From Sulfuricaulis sp. (GTDB taxonomy: Bacteria; Pseudomonadota; Gammaproteobacteria; Acidiferrobacterales; Sulfurifustaceae): 64,000 nt of DNA. Both the position numbers and the translations under genes were made by a program. Below the pieces are notes generated by a model. It was not told the DNA's origin, did not search any database, and worked only from the letters and a program-made list of their open reading frames with translations. How positions within the stretch are numbered: position 1 is the stretch's first letter; the number at the start of each line of letters is the position of its first letter. Where the stretch lies: positions 1 through 64,000 of the forward strand of contig NZ_JANLGY010000013.1 of assembly GCF_024653915.1 (NCBI RefSeq), read 5' to 3'. Shown piece after piece: positions 16,828-26,024 of this stretch.

Positions 16828-18260
16828 GCCTGATCAACAAGATGCTCCAGGACCTGGAGTCGCGCAAGAATCCCCAGGCCGAAGCAGCCCAGAAGAAATC
16901 CGTTTACGAAGACCTCAAGCCCCTGAGCCGGGTTCCGTCGTCGCGCGCCTCTCCACGCCGATTGGTAATGTTGTTGGCAGCGATTGCGGTCGTCGGCGTC
17001 GGCGCTTATGGTTGGACGCAGTGGGGCGACAGTCTCGTTACAAGGCTGTTTCCTGACCAGATGGCAACCAAGTCACCATCGGTGGTGGCGCGCAAAGCAC
17101 CGCCGCCCATGCCAGTGTCCGTGCCCGCTCCTGCTCCGGCACCAGTCGCCACCGTTACTCAGGTGACCGAAGTAAAAACCGCGCCAGCAGCGCCGGTAGT
17201 GGCAACAACCAAAGCGGCTGAAACCACTGTGAAAGTGGCGCAGGCTCAAGTGGCGCCACCCGCCGCTGTGGAGCAGAAAAAACCTGAAGCAGCACCTGCC
17301 GCGGCGGCGCCCAAGAAAGTGGCGATGGCAAAAACCAAAGTCGCTGCCGTGGAATCCGGTTTCTGGACTGTGTCTCGCGGCGAGACGCTCTATGGCATTT
17401 CTGTCAAAACGGGTGTTGATCTATGGAATCTGTCCAACTGGAACAAGCTGGGCCGCGAGCATGTGATACGTCGCGGTCAGCGCTTGCGTCTGACGCCGCC
17501 GGCAACGGCCTCGACAAAAGCTGAGAAGGCCAGTCCGGCTGACAAGCAAAAAACAGCAGTCGCCTCCATGGGGACGGCCGACGCGCAGAAATCTGAACCG
17601 GAGAAGAGGCCGACCGTGGTGCCCGCCGTCAGGGAGATTCATGCCGGTGATGCGGTCATGGACAAGAAAGTCAAACCGTTCAGTTCGGATGAAAAAGCAG
17701 AAAGTGAATATCGCCGGGCGGTTGATTTGTTGCAGAAAGGGCGCATGGCCGATGCCGAGAAACAACTGAAGTCAACATTAAGTGCCAATGGAGCACACAC
17801 ACCGGCGCGTGAATTGCTTGCCGGTGTGATGTTGCAACAAGGGCACTGGCGCGAGGCGCAGCAGATTCTGGAAGAGGGCGTCGACAAGGTACCGGCCTAT
17901 TATCCGTTCGCACAATTGCTTGCGCGGGTTTATGTCGAGCACGGCGCGGATCAGAAAGCCTTGACCGTCATGGAAGCCAGCCGACGGGCCGCTGCCGACA
18001 ATCCCGATTACATAGCGTTTCAGGCTACCTTGTATCAGCGCGTCGGGAAGCATGCCGAAGCAGTTAAAGCCTATACAGAAGCTGTTACGCTTAATCCTCA
18101 GGAAGGACGCTGGTGGCTGGGCATGGGTATCTCGCTTGAAGCAGCTCAGGACTGGGATAGCGCCGAGAAGGCATATCAGCGTGCCATCGATAGCGGCGTG
18201 TTGGACAACAACCTGCTCAAGTATGCGCGCCAGCGCCTGACAATTGTTAAAAATAAGTAG
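16824..18260 (+). CDS. mshN: MSHA biogenesis protein MshN with LysM and TPR regions
   Basis: A 478-residue protein starting at GTG 16824, overlapping the mshM stop (GTGA). SLINKMLQDLESRK is the conserved MshN N-terminus. One membrane helix (about 47-67) is followed by a Pro/Ala/Val-rich linker. A LysM domain follows at about 173-222 (FWTVSRGETLYGISVKTG, NKLGREHVIRRGQRLRL), then TPR-type helices from about 290 (ESEYRRAVDLLQKGRMADAE) to the end. The LysM is an extra feature compared with short MshN proteins and suggests peptidoglycan binding next to the MshM ATPase. It is the last gene of the locus. Confidence 0.85.
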   Translation: MSLINKMLQDLESRKNPQAEAAQKKSVYEDLKPLSRVPSSRASPRRLVMLLAAIAVVGVGAYGWTQWGDSLVTRLFPDQMATKSPSVVARKAPPPMPVSVPAPAPAPVATVTQVTEVKTAPAAPVVATTKAAETTVKVAQAQVAPPAAVEQKKPEAAPAAAAPKKVAMAKTKVAAVESGFWTVSRGETLYGISVKTGVDLWNLSNWNKLGREHVIRRGQRLRLTPPATASTKAEKASPADKQKTAVASMGTADAQKSEPEKRPTVVPAVREIHAGDAVMDKKVKPFSSDEKAESEYRRAVDLLQKGRMADAEKQLKSTLSANGAHTPARELLAGVMLQQGHWREAQQILEEGVDKVPAYYPFAQLLARVYVEHGADQKALTVMEASRRAAADNPDYIAFQATLYQRVGKHAEAVKAYTEAVTLNPQEGRWWLGMGISLEAAQDWDSAEKAYQRAIDSGVLDNNLLKYARQRLTIVKNK

Positions 18261-18261
18261 C

Positions 18262-18340
18262 ACGTATCAAGTGGCAAGTAGCAAGTAAAACAAATTCAAA
18301 AGTCATCTTGCTACTTGTAACTTGCCACTTGCTACTGCTT
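18262..18340. repeat. Intergenic palindromic repeat, CAAGT family
   Basis: The left arm (about 18267-18288) is built of short units CAAGTGG-CAAGTAG-CAAGTA. The right arm (about 18308-18335) contains the inverse units TTGCTACTTG and CTTGCCACTTGCTAC, around a 20-bp centre. It lies between convergent mshN and comF and can serve as a bidirectional terminator hairpin. Confidence 0.75.
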
Positions 18341-18341
18341 T

Positions 18342-19055
18342 TCAAGCCCGCGCCACGACCCACACCCGCACATCCCGGGCCCCACTCTGGAGAAGGCTCT
18401 CCGCGAGGGCGTTCACAGTGTGTCCGCTGGTCATCACATCATCAACGATGGCAACACGCTGGCCGGCGAAAGCCTTGCTGGCGGTGAATGCGCCGTGCAC
18501 GTTGTTGCGTCGCTGATCGCGCGGCAGTTCCGTTTGTGGCGCCGTCGGGCGGATGCGTTGCGTACCCCGCCAGTCGAGCGGGATTTGCAGTCGCTTGGCG
18601 ACGAACCGGGCGATCTCGAGCGACTGGTTGTAACCTCGCTCGCGCAAGCGCGACACGTGCAGTGGGACCGGTAAAATTATGTCAGGGAGGGGATCATTGA
18701 GTGTTAGCAGATGTTCAGCGAGATACCCGCCCAATACGCGCGAGAGTTCGAGACGGTCGTGGTATTTCAGGTGTTGAATCAGTCTGTCCACCGGTGAGGT
18801 ATAGCGGAAAACCGCGCGCGTGTCGTCGAAGGCGGGCGGGTGTTTCTGGCACTCGCCGCAATTTGCCGCCTGTGTTCCCATCACCGCGCCCGCCGCACCA
18901 CAGCACGGACAGGCCGCGTGCGTTCGCGGTAAAGATCGATCGCACGCCGTACAAAAATCCTTTTCCGCTGATGTCCGCGCATGGCACAGCAGGCAGATTT
19001 TCGGCCACCAAGCGCGGCGCGACTCTTTTAGGCTGATGTCAACTTCTTCTATCAT
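18342..19055 (-). CDS. comF: ComF family phosphoribosyltransferase-like protein
   Basis: A 237-residue ComF-type protein. The N-terminal zinc-finger-like region has paired cysteines (CLLCHAR, CTAC, CPCCG, CGECQ at about residues 22-70). The C-terminal PRTase domain includes PDIILPVPLH, RLRERGYNQSLEIA and the PRPP-binding motif VAIVDDVMTSGHT. The family is required for natural DNA uptake in several bacteria; its chemistry is unclear. It is transcribed divergently from bioF, a common arrangement in Gammaproteobacteria. Confidence 0.93.
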   Translation of the reverse strand: MIEEVDISLKESRRAWWPKICLLCHARTSAEKDFCTACDRSLPRTHAACPCCGAAGAVMGTQAANCGECQKHPPAFDDTRAVFRYTSPVDRLIQHLKYHDRLELSRVLGGYLAEHLLTLNDPLPDIILPVPLHVSRLRERGYNQSLEIARFVAKRLQIPLDWRGTQRIRPTAPQTELPRDQRRNNVHGAFTASKAFAGQRVAIVDDVMTSGHTVNALAESLLQSGARDVRVWVVARA

Positions 19056-19120
19056 GTTCTGTTGACTGATATCGGGGAAGCACTACACTGCCGTTATTTA
19101 GAACCTATCACAAAACGAAT

Positions 19121-19203
19121 TTAAACCACGGGGGGACACGGGGAAAGACGGGTAAAAAGGGGCACGAACGACCTCCATGTCTTTCTGGTAATTTTCACCC
19201 CCC
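19121..19203. repeat. Degenerate palindromic repeat, CCACGGGG family
   Basis: The left arm AACCACGGGGGGACACGGGGAAAG (from 19123) matches copies near 41519 and 58172. Part of the interior (CATGTCTTTCTGGTAATTTTCACCCC) resembles the 58172 copy, but the right arm CCCCGTGGTT has been lost. It occupies the comF-bioF divergent spacer. Confidence 0.6.
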
Positions 19204-19221
19204 TTGTTTTGCGACATTTTT

Positions 19222-20370
19222 ATGAAACCACTGGAAGACGATCTCTCCCGGCGTCATGAGCAGAAGCTGTATCGCGAACGCCTGGTGCTTGAATCGCCTC
19301 AGGGCGCGGAGGTCCGCGTCGGCGAGAATTTACTGCTGTCCTTCTGCAGTAACGATTACCTGGGGCTGGCCAATGACCCGCGAGTAATCAGGGCCTTCCA
19401 GCAAGGTGCAGAGCGCTATGGTGTGGGCGCCGGCGCTTCGCATCTCGTCAGCGGTCATAGTCGCGCGCATCACGCACTTGAAGAAGAGCTTGCGGATTTC
19501 GTCGGCGCCGAGCGTGCATTATTGTTTTCCACCGGTTACATGGCGAATCTGGGCGTGATGAGTGCGCTCACGGACCGCAACGACGCGATTTTCGAGGACC
19601 GTTTGAATCACGCCTCGCTGATCGATGCCGCGCGCCTGGCCCGTGCCAAGGTGACACGCTTCCCGCATGCCGATGTGCACCGGCTGGCCGACATGCTGGC
19701 CCATGCGCCCCGGCCCCAACTCATTACGACGGACGCGGTTTTCAGCATGGACGGCGATATCGCGCCACTGGCCGAACTTTCAGATCTGGCAGTCAAACAT
19801 GACACGCGGTTACTGGTGGATGATGCCCACGGGCTCGGCGTCCTGGGACAAAATGGTCGCGGAACACTTGAACACCTGGACCTACCGCTTGTATCACCGG
19901 TGATCCTGATGGGCACGCTGGGCAAGGCCCTCGGGGTTTTCGGAGCCTTTGTGGCTGGCGAGGAAGTCTTGATTGAAACACTGATCCAGCGGGCGCGTAC
20001 CTATATATATACCACCGCGCTGCCGCCGGCCGTGGCCGAGGCGGTGCGCGCGAGTCTGCGCATCGTGCAGGAGGAAGGCTGGCGGCGTGAACGCTTGCGG
20101 ACGCTGGTGGCGCAATTCCGCTCCGGCGCCGAACGGTTGGGCCTGGTTCTGTTGCCATCGCCGACGCCGATCCAGCCGGTTGTGCTCGGCACGGTCGAGG
20201 CGGCGCTAAGAGCGAGCCAACACTTGCGCGAGCAGGGTATTCTCGTGCCGGCGATCCGTCCACCCACGGTGCTGGAAGGTTCGTCACGTTTGCGTATCAC
20301 CTTTTCCGCCGCGCATGAAGAAGCACATGTCGATCGGTTACTGGAAGCACTTTCAGCAGTACGGATTTAA
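19222..20370 (+). CDS. bioF: 8-amino-7-oxononanoate synthase
   Basis: A 382-residue PLP enzyme that condenses pimeloyl-ACP with alanine to form 8-amino-7-oxononanoate in biotin synthesis. Motifs seen: LLSFCSNDYLGLANDP, GVGAGASHLVSGH, DRLNHASLIDAARL, FSMDGDIAPL, LLVDDAHGLGVLG, and the PLP lysine in GTLGKALGVFG. ATG 19222 (MKPLEDD) matches the family N-terminus; an upstream TTG at 19204 is unlikely. It is the first gene of bioF-bioH-bioC-bioD. Confidence 0.95.
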   Translation: MKPLEDDLSRRHEQKLYRERLVLESPQGAEVRVGENLLLSFCSNDYLGLANDPRVIRAFQQGAERYGVGAGASHLVSGHSRAHHALEEELADFVGAERALLFSTGYMANLGVMSALTDRNDAIFEDRLNHASLIDAARLARAKVTRFPHADVHRLADMLAHAPRPQLITTDAVFSMDGDIAPLAELSDLAVKHDTRLLVDDAHGLGVLGQNGRGTLEHLDLPLVSPVILMGTLGKALGVFGAFVAGEEVLIETLIQRARTYIYTTALPPAVAEAVRASLRIVQEEGWRRERLRTLVAQFRSGAERLGLVLLPSPTPIQPVVLGTVEAALRASQHLREQGILVPAIRPPTVLEGSSRLRITFSAAHEEAHVDRLLEALSAVRI

Positions 20371-20381
20371 ATAATTTTCTT

Positions 20382-20467
20382 GAAACCGCTGATGAACGCA
20401 GATAAACGCGGATAAAAGGCAAGAAACAGGTTTTAATCGGCGTTCATCTGCGTTTATCTGCGGTTCC
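20382..20467. repeat. Intergenic palindromic repeat, GAACGCAGATAAACGCGGAT family
   Basis: The left arm AACCGCTGATGAACGCAG-ATAAACGCGGAT (20384-20413) faces the inverse right arm ATCGGCGTTCATCTGCG-TTTATCTGCGGTT (20436-20465), with a 22-bp centre. It sits between bioF and bioH, inside an otherwise compact operon. Confidence 0.85.
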
Positions 20468-20476
20468 ACAAATCTT

Positions 20477-21244
20477 ATGAAAATATATTACGAACAGAGC
20501 GGTCACGGCCCGGACGTGGTGCTGGTGCACGGCTGGGGATCGCACGGCGGGGTCTGGACGGATATCGCGCGCGCCTTGTCGGCGGATTACCACGTCACCG
20601 TACCCGATCTTCCCGGCCACGGACGCTCGCGCGATTTTATGCCCACGGCCTACACGCCGGAAGTGCTTGCTGAAGGCGTGCAGCTTGGATTTTCCGGACC
20701 GGCCGTATGGGTCGGCTGGTCCATGGGCGGTCTGGTGGCGCTGGCCGCGGCACAAAAATATCCAAGCGAGGTGACCCGGATGGTGCTGGTCGGCGCCACG
20801 CCGAAATACGTGCAGTCGGCAGACTGGCCGCACGCCATGTCGCCCACGGTGCTGGAGCAGTTCGCACGCAGTCTCAATCAGGATTATGCCGGTACACTCG
20901 ATCGCTTTCTGAGCCTGCAAATGGCCGCCGGTGAAAATCGCGATGTGCTGCGCCGCCTGCGCGATGAAATGTTCCGTTACGGTGAGCCGCCAACGAAAGC
21001 ACTACAAGCGGGCCTGCACCTATTAATGGAGGAGGATCGGCGCGAAACACTTTCCGGGGTGGCCATACCGGTGTTGGTCATTCATGGTGGCCGCGACCGC
21101 CTCGCGCCAGTAGGAGCGGCGCGCTACCTGGCGCAGCAGCTGCCGCAGGCGCGTCTGGAAATCATTCCCGAGGCCGGGCATGCACCGTTTCTGTCGCACC
21201 CGGAGGTTTTCCTGGAAAAGTTGAAGGATTTTATTCGTGACTGA
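20477..21244 (+). CDS. bioH: Pimeloyl-ACP methyl ester carboxylesterase
   Basis: A 255-residue alpha/beta hydrolase. VVLVHGWGSHGGVW is the oxyanion-hole region, the nucleophile Ser lies in GWSMGG (about residue 82), the Asp in LVIHGGRDRLAP (about 206) and the His in PEAGHAPFLSHP (about 234). BioH cleaves the methyl ester of pimeloyl-ACP, ending the chain elongation started by BioC, which is encoded next with an 8-bp overlap. The genomic context makes the BioH call firm among many similar hydrolases. Confidence 0.93.
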   Translation: MKIYYEQSGHGPDVVLVHGWGSHGGVWTDIARALSADYHVTVPDLPGHGRSRDFMPTAYTPEVLAEGVQLGFSGPAVWVGWSMGGLVALAAAQKYPSEVTRMVLVGATPKYVQSADWPHAMSPTVLEQFARSLNQDYAGTLDRFLSLQMAAGENRDVLRRLRDEMFRYGEPPTKALQAGLHLLMEEDRRETLSGVAIPVLVIHGGRDRLAPVGAARYLAQQLPQARLEIIPEAGHAPFLSHPEVFLEKLKDFIRD

Positions 21245-22112
21245 ATTGATGGTGCTCGACAAACGCCGCCTGCGCCAATCCTTTGCGCATGCCGCGGATA
21301 CCTACGACGCGGCCGCCGTGTTGCAGCGCGAAATTGCCGATCGCCTGCTGACGCGTCTGGAGGTGGTTCGGCTCCAGCCGCAAGTAATACTCGATATAGG
21401 TTGTGGCACCGGTTACGACTTGCATCAGCTGTCGAAGCGCTATCGACGCGCGCAGGTACTGGGTCTGGACATCGCCGAGACCATGGCACGGCGTGCGCGC
21501 AGCCGTGCCGGTCTTTGGCGCAGATTGACGGGACGCAGCGTCTTTGTTTGCGGCGATGCTGAACGCCTACCCGTTGCGACGGCCTCCGTGGATATGGTGG
21601 TCTCCAATCTCGCGCTGCAATGGTGCGATCCACGTATCGTGTTCACCGAGGTGCGGCGCGTATTGCGTCCCGGCGGCCTGATCATGCTCACTACTTTTGG
21701 GCCGGATACCTTACGTGAGTTGCGCGAGGCTTGGCGCGCGGCGGACAACGCGGCACATGTACACACCTTCATCGATATGCACGACTTGGGCGATATGCTG
21801 ATAAATGCCGGTTTTGCCGATCCGGTCATGGACATGGAAGCGTTCACGCTGACGTATGCTGACGTGCGCGGCGTGATGCGCGACATCAAACAGCTCGGCG
21901 CGCATAACGTAGCGACATCCCGCGCGCGCGGGCTGACCGGCAAGGCGCGCTTTGCCCGGTTTCGCGCGGCCTACGAAGCGCTGGCGCAAGATGGAAAAAT
22001 TCCGGCGACATTTGAGGCGGTCTACGGGCATGCCTGGGTGCCCGAAACCGAGCCTGCGCATAACGGTGTTGTCGGCATTCCTGTGGGTCGCATCGGACGC
22101 CGCAGGCCATGA
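21237..22112 (+). CDS. bioC: Malonyl-ACP O-methyltransferase
   Basis: A 291-residue SAM-dependent methyltransferase starting at GTG 21237. It begins DKRRLRQSFAHAADTYDAAA, the BioC N-terminus. The SAM motif is ILDIGCGTGYDLHQL (about residues 45-60), followed by VLGLDIAETMARRAR, CGDAERLPV and LRPGGLIMLTTFGPDTLRELR. BioC methylates malonyl-ACP so that the fatty acid machinery can build pimelate. It overlaps bioH upstream and bioD downstream (ATGA). Confidence 0.94.
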   Translation: MTELMVLDKRRLRQSFAHAADTYDAAAVLQREIADRLLTRLEVVRLQPQVILDIGCGTGYDLHQLSKRYRRAQVLGLDIAETMARRARSRAGLWRRLTGRSVFVCGDAERLPVATASVDMVVSNLALQWCDPRIVFTEVRRVLRPGGLIMLTTFGPDTLRELREAWRAADNAAHVHTFIDMHDLGDMLINAGFADPVMDMEAFTLTYADVRGVMRDIKQLGAHNVATSRARGLTGKARFARFRAAYEALAQDGKIPATFEAVYGHAWVPETEPAHNGVVGIPVGRIGRRRP

Positions 22113-22807
22113 GCGGCGGCTGGTTTGTTACCGGTACCGATACCGGTGTGGGCAAAACGCTGGTTTCGCGTCTTTTGCTGGAAGCGCTGGGGCAAGCCGG
22201 GCATTCGGCCGTGGGCATGAAACCGGTGGCGAGCGGATGCCACGCCACGGATGAGGGTTGGCGCAGCGACGATGCGCGGGAACTGATAGCGGCGAGCGGC
22301 GTATCGGCCGATTACGACGATGTGAATCCTTATGCCCTGGGTACCGCGTGCGCGCCGCATATCGCTGCGCGCGAGATGGGCATTGAAATACAGCAGGAGC
22401 ACATTCTCCAGAGCTTCCGGCGCTTGCAGCAAAAATCCCCGTGGGTGGTGGTGGAAGGCGTGGGCGGCTGGAGGGCGCCGCTCGGCGAGCGCCTGACCAT
22501 GGCGGATGTCGCTTGTGCCATGCGCCTTCCCGTGATTCTCGTGGTGGGTCTGCGACTGGGTTGTCTCAACCATGCGCTGCTGACGGTGGAAGCGATAAGG
22601 CTGGCGAATGTGCCGCTCGCCGGCTGGGTCGCCAATCAGATCGATCCTGCCATGACGCATGTGCCGGAGAATATTGCTGCGCTGGAACAGAGAATCGGCG
22701 CGCCCTTGCTGGCGCAATTTCCATTTCAAGCCGCTGCAAAACCTGATGCCACAGTGTCCGCGAGAACAATCCAGATGTTAATGCGTTTCACTTCCATGGC
22801 TGACTGA
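22109..22807 (+). CDS. bioD: Dethiobiotin synthetase
   Basis: A 232-residue P-loop enzyme that closes the ureido ring of dethiobiotin using ATP and CO2. Motifs: the N-terminal GTDTGVGKTLVSRLLLEAL (Walker A), GMKPVASGC, ALGTACAPHIAAREMG, VVVEGVGGWRAPLG and LRLGCLNHALLTVEAI. It overlaps bioC by 4 bp and ends the operon. bioA and bioB are not in the window. Confidence 0.94.
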   Translation: MSGGWFVTGTDTGVGKTLVSRLLLEALGQAGHSAVGMKPVASGCHATDEGWRSDDARELIAASGVSADYDDVNPYALGTACAPHIAAREMGIEIQQEHILQSFRRLQQKSPWVVVEGVGGWRAPLGERLTMADVACAMRLPVILVVGLRLGCLNHALLTVEAIRLANVPLAGWVANQIDPAMTHVPENIAALEQRIGAPLLAQFPFQAAAKPDATVSARTIQMLMRFTSMAD

Positions 22808-23129
22808 ATCACTCGGTTGTTGCCGTTTTTTATCCGGTTTTATTCCCTGAAAAACAAGTGTTTTTGCCTTAAAACGTGTATTGCGGCAGTTTGACGCATG
22901 TGATAATTTGCGCGCGCCAAAATGGCTTGATCTAGATCAATTATTTCCTGATTCAGCGGGAGAAAGACGGATTTCCATGGTGGCGTGGGTGAGGATGGAC
23001 GCACACACGCTATACGCACGAGAGCGACCCTGAGCGAGATCTTGCGACGGATTGACCCCGGAAAAACCGGAATCAACCCGAAGATCAGTCAGTAAAGATT
23101 CGATATATACATCATTACGGGAGATAGGC
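22808..23129. other. Intergenic region upstream of ctaC (no gene)
   Basis: A 322-bp spacer. It holds the FNR-type box described separately and an extended-10-like TGTGATAAT (about 22899-22907). It also has a long untranslated leader ending in the ribosome site GGGAGAT before ctaC. The ctaC frame stays open upstream to 23052 but without a signal peptide. No RNA gene was recognised. Confidence 0.6.
22927..22940. promoter_or_regulatory. FNR/Anr-type operator upstream of the oxidase operon
   Basis: TTGATCTAGATCAA is a perfect match to the FNR/Anr consensus TTGAT-N4-ATCAA and is fully symmetric. It lies about 190 bp before ctaC and about 20 bp downstream of a -10-like TGTGATAAT. If that is the promoter, binding would repress the aa3 oxidase when oxygen is low. 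Confidence 0.7.
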
Positions 23130-24299
23130 ATGTCGATGATTTTTGTTAAACGGCTCCCAGGCGTTGTTTCCCGCCTGATCTTGGGTTTGAGCCTGTGGTT
23201 TACGGTACCTACCGCATTTGCCGAATACGGTCTGAACTTTCAAAGACCAGTTAGCGCGATTGCGCACAAGCTGCTGGATTTGCACAATTTGATCCTGATT
23301 ATATGCGTGGTCATTTTCGTGATCGTGTTCGGTTTTATGTTTTATTCCATTTTCGCGCACCGCAAGAGCCGTGGGCACAAGGCCGCCCAATTCCACGAGA
23401 ACGCCAAGCTGGAAGTTGTCTGGACGGTTATCCCCTTCGTGATCCTGGTAAGCATGGCGCTGCCGTCCACCGCCACACTGTTGGAAATGAGCGACACCAG
23501 CAAATCCGACCTGACGGTCAAGATCACCGGTTATCAGTGGAAGTGGAAATACGATTATCTTGATCAGGATATTTCCTACTTCAGTTCGATGACTACACCG
23601 CCTGACCAGGTTGGTTCCCCGCGTTTTTCCAAAGAAGGTTTCAAGCCCGGTGCTGATAAGAACAAGGAATACCTGCTGGAAGTGGATAACCCGATTGTGC
23701 TGCCGGTGGGCAAAAAAGTCCGGCTCTTGGTGACCGCCAACGACGTGATTCATGCCTGGTGGGTGCCGCAATTGGGCGTGAAGAAGGACGCCATCCCCGG
23801 CTTCATCAATGACATGTGGACCCGCATCGATGAGCCCGGTATCTACCGTGGCCAATGCGCCGAGCTGTGTGGCAAGGATCATGGTTACATGCCGATTGTG
23901 GTCAATGCCGTGACTACCGAGGATTTCACCAAGTGGGTCGCCATGCAGAAGAACAAGGCCGCGGCCGAATCCGCCGGCGGAGCCAAGACCTGGGGTAAAG
24001 ACGAACTGATGGAGAAGGGCAAGAAGGTCTATGCCACCACCTGCGCTGCCTGTCATGGCGCCAATGGCGAAGGCATGGGTCCGTTCCCGAAAATGACGGG
24101 TAGCCCGGTCTCCAACGGCCCGCTCGACGCGCACCTGAATATCGTTATGAACGGCAAGGCCGGCACCGCGATGCAGGCGTTCGCCGCCCAATTGAACGAC
24201 ACCGATATCGCCGCCGTGGTGACCTTTGAACGCAACGGGTTCGGTAACAAGACCGGTGACGTGGTGCAACCGTCCCAGGTCAAGACCCTGCGCAAGTAA
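23130..24299 (+). CDS. ctaC: Cytochrome c oxidase subunit II with fused cytochrome c domain
   Basis: A 389-residue protein. A signal peptide (about 1-31) is followed by two membrane helices (about 55-77 and 95-116). The periplasmic cupredoxin domain carries the CuA ligands (HAWWVPQLG and GQCAELCGKDHGYM). A C-terminal cytochrome c domain follows (about 295-385) with heme motif CAACH and GTAMQAF. It accepts electrons from cytochrome c for subunit I. ATG 23130, after GGGAGAT, is chosen over an in-frame start at 23052 because it places the signal peptide at the N-terminus. Confidence 0.95.
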   Translation: MSMIFVKRLPGVVSRLILGLSLWFTVPTAFAEYGLNFQRPVSAIAHKLLDLHNLILIICVVIFVIVFGFMFYSIFAHRKSRGHKAAQFHENAKLEVVWTVIPFVILVSMALPSTATLLEMSDTSKSDLTVKITGYQWKWKYDYLDQDISYFSSMTTPPDQVGSPRFSKEGFKPGADKNKEYLLEVDNPIVLPVGKKVRLLVTANDVIHAWWVPQLGVKKDAIPGFINDMWTRIDEPGIYRGQCAELCGKDHGYMPIVVNAVTTEDFTKWVAMQKNKAAAESAGGAKTWGKDELMEKGKKVYATTCAACHGANGEGMGPFPKMTGSPVSNGPLDAHLNIVMNGKAGTAMQAFAAQLNDTDIAAVVTFERNGFGNKTGDVVQPSQVKTLRK

Positions 24300-24330
24300 C
24301 ACATCGAATTCCGAGAGGAGATAGCTAAAC

Positions 24331-25890
24331 ATGGCAACCGCACATCACGCAGATCATCCCACCGGCATTTCCCGCTGGTTGTTCACCACTAACCACAAGG
24401 ACATCGGCACGCTGTACCTGGTGTTCGCCTTCGTCATGGCCATCATCGGCGGCCTCATGTCGCTGGTGATCCGCGCCGAACTCTGGCAGCCCGGCTTGCA
24501 GATGGTGGATCCGCATTTCTTCAACCAGATGACCACCGTGCACGCGCTCGTCATGATTTTCGGTTTCGCTATGCCCGGGTTCGTGGGCCTGGCCAACTGG
24601 CAGATCCCGATGATGATCGGCGCGCCGGATATGGCGCTGCCACGCCTGAACAATTGGTCATTTTGGCTGCTCCCGTTTGCCGCCACCCTCCTGATCCTGG
24701 GCCTGTTCATGCCCGGCGGCGGTCCGGCCGCGGGCTGGACGCTGTATCCGCCGCTGTCGGTCCAGGGTGGTATCGGTACGGACTTCACCCTGCTGTCCAT
24801 TCATATGCTCGGCATGTCGTCGATCCTGGGCTCGATCAACATCATTGCCACGATCCTTAATATGCGCGCCCCCGGCATGACCCTGATGAAAATGCCGCTG
24901 TTTGTGTGGACCTGGCTTATCACCGCGTTCCTGCTGATCGCCGCCATGCCGGTGCTGGCCGGCGCGGTCACCATGCTGATTACTGACCGCCATTTTGGCA
25001 CGTCGTTCTTCGATGCGGCGGGCGGCGGTGACCCGGTTCTGTGGCAGCACGTGTTCTGGTTCTTCGGCCACCCGGAGGTGTACATCCTGGTGCTGCCGGC
25101 GTTCGGCGTGTTTTCGCAGGTCATCCCGACCTTCGCGCGCAAGCCGCTGTTTGGTTACGACTCGATGGTCTATGCCACGGCCTCGATCGCGTTTCTGTCG
25201 TTCATCGTGTGGGCGCACCACATGTACACCGTCGGCATGCCGATGGCGGGCGAACTGTTCTTCATGTACGCCACCATGCTGATCGCGGTGCCGACCGGCG
25301 TGAAGGTATTCAACTGGGTTTCGACCATGTGGCGCGGCTCGATGACTTTCGAGACCCCGATGCTGTGGGCCATCGGCGGCGTGTTCACGTTCACCATCGG
25401 CGGCTTGTCGGGGCTCATGCTCGCGATCACGCCGGTGGACTTCCAGTATCACGATACCTATTTCGTCGTGGCGCATTTCCACTATGTCATCTTTGGCGCC
25501 TCCGTCTTTGGGCTGTTCGCGGCGGTTTATTACTGGCTTCCGAAGTGGACTGGCCACATGTACAACGAGACGCTCGGCAAATGGCATTTCTGGTTGACCA
25601 TGATTGGTTTCACGCTCACGTTCTTCCCGCAGCATTTTCTCGGGCTGGCCGGCATGCCGCGGCGCATTCCCGATTACGCGCTGCAGTTCACCGAGTTCAA
25701 CCAGTGGTCGACGGTGGGCGCGTTCATGACCATTGCCGCCCAGTTCCTCTTCTTCTATCTGGCGATCCGCTGCATGAAGGGCGGATCCAAGGCGACCGAC
25801 AAGGTCTGGGAAGGCGCCGACGGCCTGGAATGGACCCTGTCCTCACCACCGCCGTATCACAGCTTCACGGTGGCGCCGAAGGTAAAATAG
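24331..25890 (+). CDS. ctaD: Cytochrome c oxidase subunit I
   Basis: A 519-residue, 12-helix heme-copper oxidase subunit. Visible are HALVMIF (low-spin heme ligand), WFFGHPEVYILVLPAFG (CuB His, cross-linked Tyr and the Glu of the D-channel), VWAHHMYTVG (CuB His pair) and HDTYFVVAHFHYV (both heme ligands). GAPDMALPRLNNWSFWLLP supplies the D-channel entrance. This marks an A-family proton-pumping oxidase of the inner membrane. GAGAGGAGAT precedes the ATG. Confidence 0.96.
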   Translation: MATAHHADHPTGISRWLFTTNHKDIGTLYLVFAFVMAIIGGLMSLVIRAELWQPGLQMVDPHFFNQMTTVHALVMIFGFAMPGFVGLANWQIPMMIGAPDMALPRLNNWSFWLLPFAATLLILGLFMPGGGPAAGWTLYPPLSVQGGIGTDFTLLSIHMLGMSSILGSINIIATILNMRAPGMTLMKMPLFVWTWLITAFLLIAAMPVLAGAVTMLITDRHFGTSFFDAAGGGDPVLWQHVFWFFGHPEVYILVLPAFGVFSQVIPTFARKPLFGYDSMVYATASIAFLSFIVWAHHMYTVGMPMAGELFFMYATMLIAVPTGVKVFNWVSTMWRGSMTFETPMLWAIGGVFTFTIGGLSGLMLAITPVDFQYHDTYFVVAHFHYVIFGASVFGLFAAVYYWLPKWTGHMYNETLGKWHFWLTMIGFTLTFFPQHFLGLAGMPRRIPDYALQFTEFNQWSTVGAFMTIAAQFLFFYLAIRCMKGGSKATDKVWEGADGLEWTLSSPPPYHSFTVAPKVK

Positions 25891-25907
25891 GCGACACCTG
25901 AATCACC

Positions 25908-26024
25908 ATGTCTGATGTTCAGATTCAAAAACAGCGGCAACGCATCCATCTCACGGTGGCAGCGCTGGTGACGCTGGTGGCGGTGATGTTCATATCTGCG
26001 GCATTCCTGAGGCTTGGCGCATGA
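25908..26024 (+). CDS. Cytochrome oxidase small assembly protein (38 aa)
   Basis: A small ORF running MSDVQIQKQRQRIHL, then a single hydrophobic helix (about 16-34), ending LRLGA. It lies 17 bp after ctaD and its stop overlaps the ctaG start (ATGA), indicating coupled translation. Single-helix proteins of this size are found between ctaD and ctaG in many Proteobacteria and are annotated as small assembly proteins. The exact role is unknown. Confidence 0.75.
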   Translation: MSDVQIQKQRQRIHLTVAALVTLVAVMFISAAFLRLGA

